In this document: positions 57,816 through 64,000 of the stretch, one piece after another | How positions within the stretch are numbered: position 1 is the first letter of the stretch | Layout of the letters: each line of letters begins with the position of its first letter | Origin: Megalonaias nervosa | Lineage: Eukaryota > Mollusca > Bivalvia > Unionida > Unionidae | Length of the DNA stretch: 64,000 nucleotides | Assembly: GCA_016617855.1 (NCBI GenBank) | Contig: JAECUM010001922.1 | Coordinates: forward strand, 41,403-105,402 | Direction: 5' to 3' | Program-made: the position numbers and the translations under genes | Notes under the pieces: model-generated | What the model was told of the DNA's origin: nothing | Seen by the model: the letters and a program-made list of their open reading frames with translations, nothing else | Databases searched by the model: none

Positions 57816-59841
57816 AAAAGTTCATTGTAACGTTGTCCCTCTTAGTAAAGAGGGGTAGTTAATTAGATTTTGATGTCGTTATCTAGAGGATGACCTCCCT
57901 CGATTTTATTGCCCGGTGTGAGTGGATAGATAGAACATCAACAGAGAACTGAGCAAGACTACTGAGAAGAATTAATACAATACGAGTTCCCTTTAGACAA
58001 GAGAATAACAATTCAATCAATAACAAAAAAAACACTAATAGTGTCAGCTTCAATTCAACAAATTTACGTTAACAGAATTTCGATAGCAGTGTTCTATTAT
58101 GGATTCATTACATCATGATAACGAGTGGTGAAAAGAGCACAATGTCCACGCCTGATTTGCATCACATAGCGTTGTTTCCTGTCTTTGTCTCCGTGTATCA
58201 CACGTCTTCCCACCTTCACGTGTATACGTTGATCTTCTTTGATCTTTCTATTCTGAACGCTTTATCTCCTTTCCGGATTTCCGTCTTCGGACTGTCCCCG
58301 ACTCTTCCAGAGAGCTGTTTCCCTTAATGCTGTTCTTTTCAGAAATTGTGCGTCCTAGCACTAAAGCCTGTCTTTTCTTACAAGACAGCCACCTGGTCCC
58401 CTTTACTTGTTTTAACGAGGAAAGCACTATTCTTTAGTTTTTCCCCGGAGTCAGAGGAGTCTTGTCTCTCGCAGGAAAACTCTCGGACCAAAGAATTCTT
58501 GACCAAGGTCGTTATTTTCAATTCAACATTACATCCATGGGGTACGCCTTAATTTGAACTGACCAATTGTAATCAGCGGTTCCTAAATTTTCCCCAAGAT
58601 AATTATTTCTTTTGTCAGATTTTGACAGCCTAGAATCTGAGAAATACGATGCATACCAACTTCCCTTTGTAAATGACTATCTGACATGGGGTTCCCATCA
58701 AGCGGTTATGGTCGGCAACTATAATGTTTACTTTCCCAGGACAGTGTTGCGATGCCCTGGTCAATTCTAAATGAGCCGTAGATGCTGGCCTTTCAAGTTT
58801 AACAACTGACATGGAAAAAAGGTCGAAGTGACCCTTCATAAAGACCTTGCTGGCTTGACTGTAATAAAATTTTAATGCACAATGTATTCAGTTTTAAGGT
58901 TCAATACGTATTCAAAATTCGACACATTACAAGCATGAATAATTAGGGTACTATTTTTTCTTCTTTAGAAAAGAGAAAAGCACGCGACACAGAATAACAA
59001 AACTAGAGAGAAAAGAATTAAAAAAGGAAACTATAATTATCCTCAAAATGAGAATTTGCTCTGTTTATTCTATTCCGATTGGGGAACCTATATATTTCTT
59101 ATATATTCTGTTATTGTTGTATATTCTACACATATCCACCTAACGTATGCTTCCTTGTTTGTCAGTTCAACAAATTGTAAGAAAAATATTTAACAATTTG
59201 TTGATCAAACTTAAAATGATAACAAGATTTACAAACCCTACTTGACTGGTGTATACTAGAATGTTGAACATCCTATTATAGGATTTATAATTGGGTAAGA
59301 TAGCACTACCGATATGACCCAAATAACTGACTGTAAATAAAGTCAGTCCAAATTTCTAGTTATGCAAACAGAGTACCTGCATATAAACAGAAAATGTGAT
59401 CCATGTAAACATGGACCTTTAACGATCTTGTATGGATTTGAACGGTAACCTATTTTCCAATCAACATAGCATGAGAGTAATGCAAAGAGACCGATATCTC
59501 AATGTGATAGTAAATAAACACGTGGAATTGTACATCTTACTAGTAAGTGCTAAATGTCTACAAGATGAATTCGTTGTATGTAAATGAGCCAAGACTTTTA
59601 TGGCCTAGAAAGTAATTAGATTGGACACTCCCGAGTTTACTTTCTCCAAATTCGAGACTGGAAATACAAATTGCTCAAAAGCCCAGATTTGGCAGGCGTT
59701 CAAGGAGATAAAATAAATGTGTTGTTTACAAATGATGATTTATTTATTCAGGAAGTTGAAAATGTTGACATTTACTTTTGAGATGCGATATTTCAATAAA
59801 TATATTGATATATTGAAAATATAAATTCTGTTTTAAACAAA
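57816..59841. other. Non-coding region, partly less AT-rich
   Basis: From about 58.1 to 58.55 kb the composition is less AT-rich, with TCTTCC-type pyrimidine runs similar in style to 51.1-51.4 kb. A retroelement LTR is possible but no second LTR or coding part was seen. The remainder is AT-rich. Confidence 0.35.
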
Positions 59842-60035
59842 TGTCATGCTGTCAATTTATCGTCCTAAATCGGAGTTATACCCATAACAATGTCATGATG
59901 TCAATTTATCGTCCTAAATCAGAGTTATACCCATAACAATGTCATGATGTCAATTTATCGTCCTAAATCAGAGTTATACCCATAACAATGTCATGATGTC
60001 AATTTATCGTCCGAAATTGGAGTCATACCCATACC
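59842..60035. repeat. 49-bp tandem repeat, four copies
   Basis: TGTCATGATGTCAATTTATC begins units at 59842, 59891, 59940 and 59989. The middle units are identical to each other, the outer ones diverged. Confidence 0.95.
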
Positions 60036-60329
60036 GAGAGGGATTTCTTCAAAAATAATTCCATTAAAATGTTCTTTCATAGAAGAAGGCACCACCCCAC
60101 CCCCCTTCCGAGCGATAATAGTTTTGTAAAGTGATGTACGGGGATTAAAACAGTGAAGATGTGAAAAAACGTTTTCACTTTTTTCAAATGTCTGAAGTGT
60201 ACTAATCATGCACTGTAGATCTCCATCATTATCAATATCAAATAGCATATTTTGTGTGTGCATGTTAACGATTTGGTCAATCGCGACAAACATCGAGATA
60301 ATGATTTTCCCCATTAGACCTAGGTGCCA

Positions 60330-60470
60330 TCCGTTAACATTTCATACGCCATCAGACCTACTGCTATTCGTACAATCTCCCGTCAGACCTAGTGCTGTTG
60401 GTATAAACCCCATCAGACCTAGTGCTATTAGTATCAACCCCATCAGAGTAGTGCTGGTGCTATCCGTACA
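60330..60470. repeat. Tandem repeat of about 31-35 bp, four copies
   Basis: CATCAGACCTAGTGCTATT and a GTACAA/GTATCAACCC segment alternate four times. Confidence 0.85.
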
Positions 60471-60640
60471 TTTTGTAAACAACTCCTGAGACAATAACTC
60501 GTCAGAAACATTGGCGGCACCGTTACAGACTTTACTGACAATAGACAAAAATGTTGTAACAGGGGAACATGATCTTAGAAGGTTTTTCTTTTGACAATCT
60601 CATAAGTTATGCATAAGCCAGATAAGAAAATGATACTCAC

Positions 60641-60672
60641 CATGTAGTACATTCCATTATACAAACAGTCCC
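60641..60672 (-). CDS. Candidate 32-nt micro-exon, unrecognised
   Basis: On the minus strand a strong acceptor (TTTTTGTCTCTTTCAG) precedes 32 nt that end at a consensus GTGAGTAT donor (60640-60633). In the frame entering with two bases it reads DCLYNGMYYM and leaves in phase 0. The C-x-Y-N-G-x-x-Y spacing recalls the start of von Willebrand factor C-like modules, but ten residues cannot settle that. It is on the same strand as the protease gene, 20 kb upstream of the Asp exon, and could be a 5' exon of it or of another gene. Confidence 0.38.
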
Positions 60673-61505
60673 CTGAAAGAGACAAAAATTATCATATTAA
60701 ACTGATACAAGCAATAATTTGAGCAACACTTTACCACATTCATTCAGTGTTATCTCACATTTTGCAATACACATTTTTTGGATAAGTGTTGTAAAATGTT
60801 TGATAAAAATGTATGTATTCAATAAGCATAACTGTTTTAACTCCACAAGAAAACTTGTACAAATTACTTTTTTTTTTAGATTGCCTATACATTTAAATCG
60901 ATAAGAAATAATTAATAATAGTGATAATCATTAAAACGTAAAGATTATAGCTAAAATCTATTAAAGACTAATATATCAGGTAGGTGGGTGGGAAACCTGA
61001 TAGAGTCATACGATATATTATATATTTACATTTTACATTTCGTTGAACTTACCACGCATATTGTTGTCTAACCTATGTTATAAGCATTTCATATTTAAGT
61101 GAAACATTACTCTTGACACATTCTAAATAGGGAAACACCATTAGTTTAGTTCGTAGAGAGTCAATAGCCGCCCAGGCCAGTCAGGGTCGTCTGCTTCAGT
61201 GTCTTTTGAAGGCACATAGCTCCAATTTCTTGGGCTTATTTATGGCTAAAATAATATGCTAAAAGTGCAATTAGAACCAACCAACAAACAAACAATGATT
61301 CTAAAAGACTCTTTGATGACATATACACGTGAAGGTGTAAATAAGAATATACATATAGGAAAAATGTTTGTCCTGTCTTTGACTACGATCGCTGTACAAT
61401 GTGGTTTAATTCCGTCTATATTTATAGTCACAATTAATATGTCATGTACTTATGTAGTAACTGGCTGCTTTACACTGCATAGTATTCTGTAGGGATTATA
61501 CGGAG
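60673..61505. other. Non-coding stretch before the candidate first exon
   Basis: AT-rich. On the plus strand it would contain the promoter and 5' UTR of the candidate exon at 61506. No TATA-type or other element could be assigned. Confidence 0.35.
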
Positions 61506-61598
61506 ATGCAGACGACCATCACCAGAAGAGGACGCATGAGGGTGTCGCTGTGGGGAGGACTTTGTCGCGGTCTTTGCTTCCTGGCGCTTGCTCGGGTG
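61506..61598 (+). CDS. Candidate first coding exon with signal-anchor-like N-terminus
   Basis: An ATG at 61506 opens 31 codons in a short, markedly GC- and CpG-richer island. The peptide has a basic start (TRRGRMRV) followed by a hydrophobic segment (SLWGGLCRGLCFLALARVV). This is the pattern of a signal peptide or type II membrane anchor, as in Golgi glycosyltransferases and sulfotransferases. Possible donors are GTGGTA at 61596 and GTATAG at 61599, both phase 0. A TAG follows in frame at 61602-61604, so splicing is required. No downstream exon was recognised before the window ends. Composition and topology make it better than chance, but it has no homology support. Confidence 0.4.
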
Positions 61599-61604
61599 GT
61601 ATAG

Positions 61605-62149
61605 TTATAGCGAATTATCGCACAAATTAAGTAGCACGCAAACGCGTGAAACTAACCAGTCGTACATGTCGACAGGCGGAAAGTGACTATAATCCAAATA
61701 AGCAAGAAAGTACTGATATACGGTCGTATAATTTAACAGTGCGACTCGTTGTCTACACTTGGCCATACAAAGACAGTGCCCCCCCCCCATTCCTCCCATT
61801 CCGGATGAACCCCACCCCCGTTCTGCCTAATAATACCAAATTTCAACATTCCTATTTATGTTGGGCAATTCTGCTCCAACACATCGTAAACCGTGTATCC
61901 TTCCAAATTCTAGACACAATAAAAAGTTATATACTTGTTCAAAAGCTTTCTAATATCATATGAATAAATGTTTGAAAAGTGCATTTAATGGACCTTTTCG
62001 ACGCATGAATACCCAGAGGGTTGTGTTGCCTGAATACATGAAGAAATATCGCTCCAAGTCAAACAAGTTTGCGGGAATTTGTTGTATTCTTGCAGAAATG
62101 TAAAACGCCAATACTTTATGTGTTAACATTGACAAAAGAATCATTCTGA

Positions 62150-62150
<1 letters not shown>
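61605..62150. other. Non-coding stretch, nothing recognised
   Basis: Contains C-rich runs near 61.78-61.82 kb. No exon was supported. If the exon at 61506 is real this is its first intron. Confidence 0.4.

Positions 62151-62191
<41 letters not shown>
62151..62191. repeat. (TG)n microsatellite
   Basis: A TG dinucleotide run. Unlike those at 26.6 and 50.2 kb it has no SINE next to it. Confidence 0.96.
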
Positions 62192-62194
<3 letters not shown>

Positions 62195-64000
62195 GGAATA
62201 ATTAAATCTTCAAACCATACTTCCAGCGCCTAACAACATTCCCTGATTTTCTTCCAAAACAAAATTATCTGCAGCTACACCTCTCCCCCCCCCCCAAACA
62301 GGATGATGGTTAAAGATGGCTAAGATTAAAATTTATATAAAGTCAAAGTCCTAAATTTCTTAAATCTTCTTTCGATATTAATTGCTCATGCAACTGTGCA
62401 GACTCCAGAGAAGGATAAAGGCAGACCACTCTCAGTTTAAAGCCACGAATGTTATCTCGCAAAGTTTACTGGCCGTTCCCAATAACATTTGCGTCCCCTC
62501 CTACCCGTAGATTGCGGAAACGATTGGGCGGTTGCTACACAACTGTCTGTGATGAAAGGAAAAGAAAATGTTTGGGATAGTCGTGACAAAGAAAAGTGGT
62601 AGATTTTGCACAAGGCTACTCATGTAAACGAAAAAAAGATCCATATAGTTATTTTTAAGATTAAGCACACAAATATATTACAGAATAGTTGTTTGGAAGA
62701 AAATCAACACACACCCTCTGAAGGGAACGTTACTACCAAAGTGCCTGCATCGCTATTATTCCCCTGTTCTACATCCACGTTTGGTCGTATTCAGTGTGCA
62801 GTAAGTAACCTGAACTGGATCAAATGTTTATTAATTTAGGTATTGCTATGCATAAAGCATACATAGATCAAGTGGAAATATCATTTGTAGTGACAGATCA
62901 AAACAGGAAACTGAACAAAATTTCTCTACAAAATGTCTGAAGAAAGATACAGCAATTTTAAGGAAACACAACATTCAGTTTTGAGGAAGAAATATGCATC
63001 TGGGCAACCTATATAACCTATAGGTTAGCAAAACAGCTAGATTCCTCTGTCGCATGGGTGAGAAAAATAAAACTGATAGGCATTATACAAACTAGTTTAA
63101 GCATAAAACCGACATGCATTGTATAAAATAGTTTAGGCATTCTGGTGTGCTGAATAGAATCAAACAGTTGTGATTTTGATAGAACTGTTCTAAAAAGAAT
63201 TTAAAAAACAAGTGTATTCGTCAATTTTTGTTTTTTTTTTTTTAAAAAGAATATCATTTCCCAAACACAGCAAGAAAGCAATTTCAAGAAAGTTAAGTTT
63301 TCTTTGACACATAATTCAATTAAATATCCAATTAAGCAAGAAATATAATATAATTAAAATTATATTTTAGCAATATTAGTAACATATGAACCCGCTCATA
63401 AATCGAGTCCAACTGCTGCATATCAGGGTGTATGTTTAGTCCTACAAATTACATCTGTGCAGTTTGCAGTTGGACTCAGCGTAGAAGTGAGTATATATGA
63501 TTTATGCCAATCATTGGATGCCAATCATAATATTGTATATTTCATACGTACTACGTAGATTATTGCTGAATGAGAGTCATTATCAGAAACTACTTCAGTC
63601 TTGAACTATTTGCATAACTGTTCTCGCTCACGCAATGTCATATAAATGTGGGTGCACGAAAAACAACTGTTTTAATTTCCATACCATAGATTTCTAACAG
63701 TTTATCAATAAACTCAAACCTTATGTACTGTTATCAAATGATTTAATATCCAGGCGATCAATATGGTCTATGAAATATGCACGTGCAACGTGCTGATATG
63801 TCATACATCTTCTGGTTTCGACCGTATTTAAATTCAGTACACCTGTTGCTCACACAAGACAAGGAATGTACCTGAGGCATTTGGAGGGAAAATCTGTCTA
63901 CTGAGGATTAGTATCAAGACCGTCCGGGATTCCAGTTTCAGAAAACATCATTCCTGGCTGAGCATTAATGTAACTTAACGCTTGCGGGGGGGAGGGGGGG
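62192..64000. other. Right end of window, nothing coding recognised
   Basis: A plus-strand open frame at 62606-62839 crosses a donor-like CAGTAAGTAA at about 62800 but has no recognised motif. A perfect 12-bp inverted repeat (GAGTCCAACTGC at 63405-63416 and its complement at 63466-63477) could form a hairpin with a 49-nt loop. The window ends in a G-rich run. Confidence 0.4.

Overview
This window looks like a piece of a large, intron-rich, AT-rich animal genome, most likely a mollusc or another lophotrochozoan. The reasons are: GT-AG introns of several kilobases, several tRNA-derived SINE families, non-LTR, Penelope-like and tyrosine-recombinase element remnants, many minisatellites, and no bacterial-style packing of genes. 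The species call is inference; nothing in the sequence names the organism.

The clearest host gene is an S1 (chymotrypsin-fold) serine protease on the minus strand. Three exons join in perfect splice phase: 40196-39901 (catalytic Asp, CYVSGWG), 35397-35249 (C168/C182/C191 region) and 24454-24298 (GDSGG, SWG). Two short candidate terminal exons lie at 15031-14994 and 12813-12788. The exon carrying the catalytic His was not found intact. Where it is expected, at 42165-42580, there are five decayed tandem copies of the segment around the active-site His. The introns hold minisatellites (73 bp at 40.3-40.8 kb, 42 bp at 41.1-42.0 kb) and most of the transposons described here.

Mobile DNA dominates. 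Two copies of one non-autonomous hAT-like element (7133-11416 and 18340-23150; CAGGGG ends, 5-bp target duplications) share a backbone but carry different nested insertions. The first holds a 3' LINE fragment and a Penelope-like element with a GIY-YIG domain. The second holds a nearly complete but dead LINE ORF2 (18799-21753, 10-bp target duplication) and a 278-bp foldback element. The second copy landed inside a higher-order 52-bp/266-bp minisatellite. Four further elements have terminal inverted repeats and TA target duplications (15610-17164, 23652-23827, 27199-28406, 36533-39339); the last contains another nested element. Other remnants are a tyrosine recombinase (about 25.2-25.6 kb) and a zinc-knuckle gag-like ORF (about 45.0-46.3 kb).

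Three tRNA-derived SINE families occur: family 1 (six copies), family 2 (three copies, two of which end in CA/GT microsatellites) and one probable member of a third. From 46.6 to 64 kb there is mostly non-coding DNA with tandem repeats of 31 to 217 bp. Plus-strand candidate exons, unrecognised and of lower confidence, lie at 5536-5670 with 6469-6588, at 3167-3193 with 3319-3486, and at 61506-61598 (signal-anchor-like). A 32-nt candidate micro-exon lies on the minus strand at 60641-60672.
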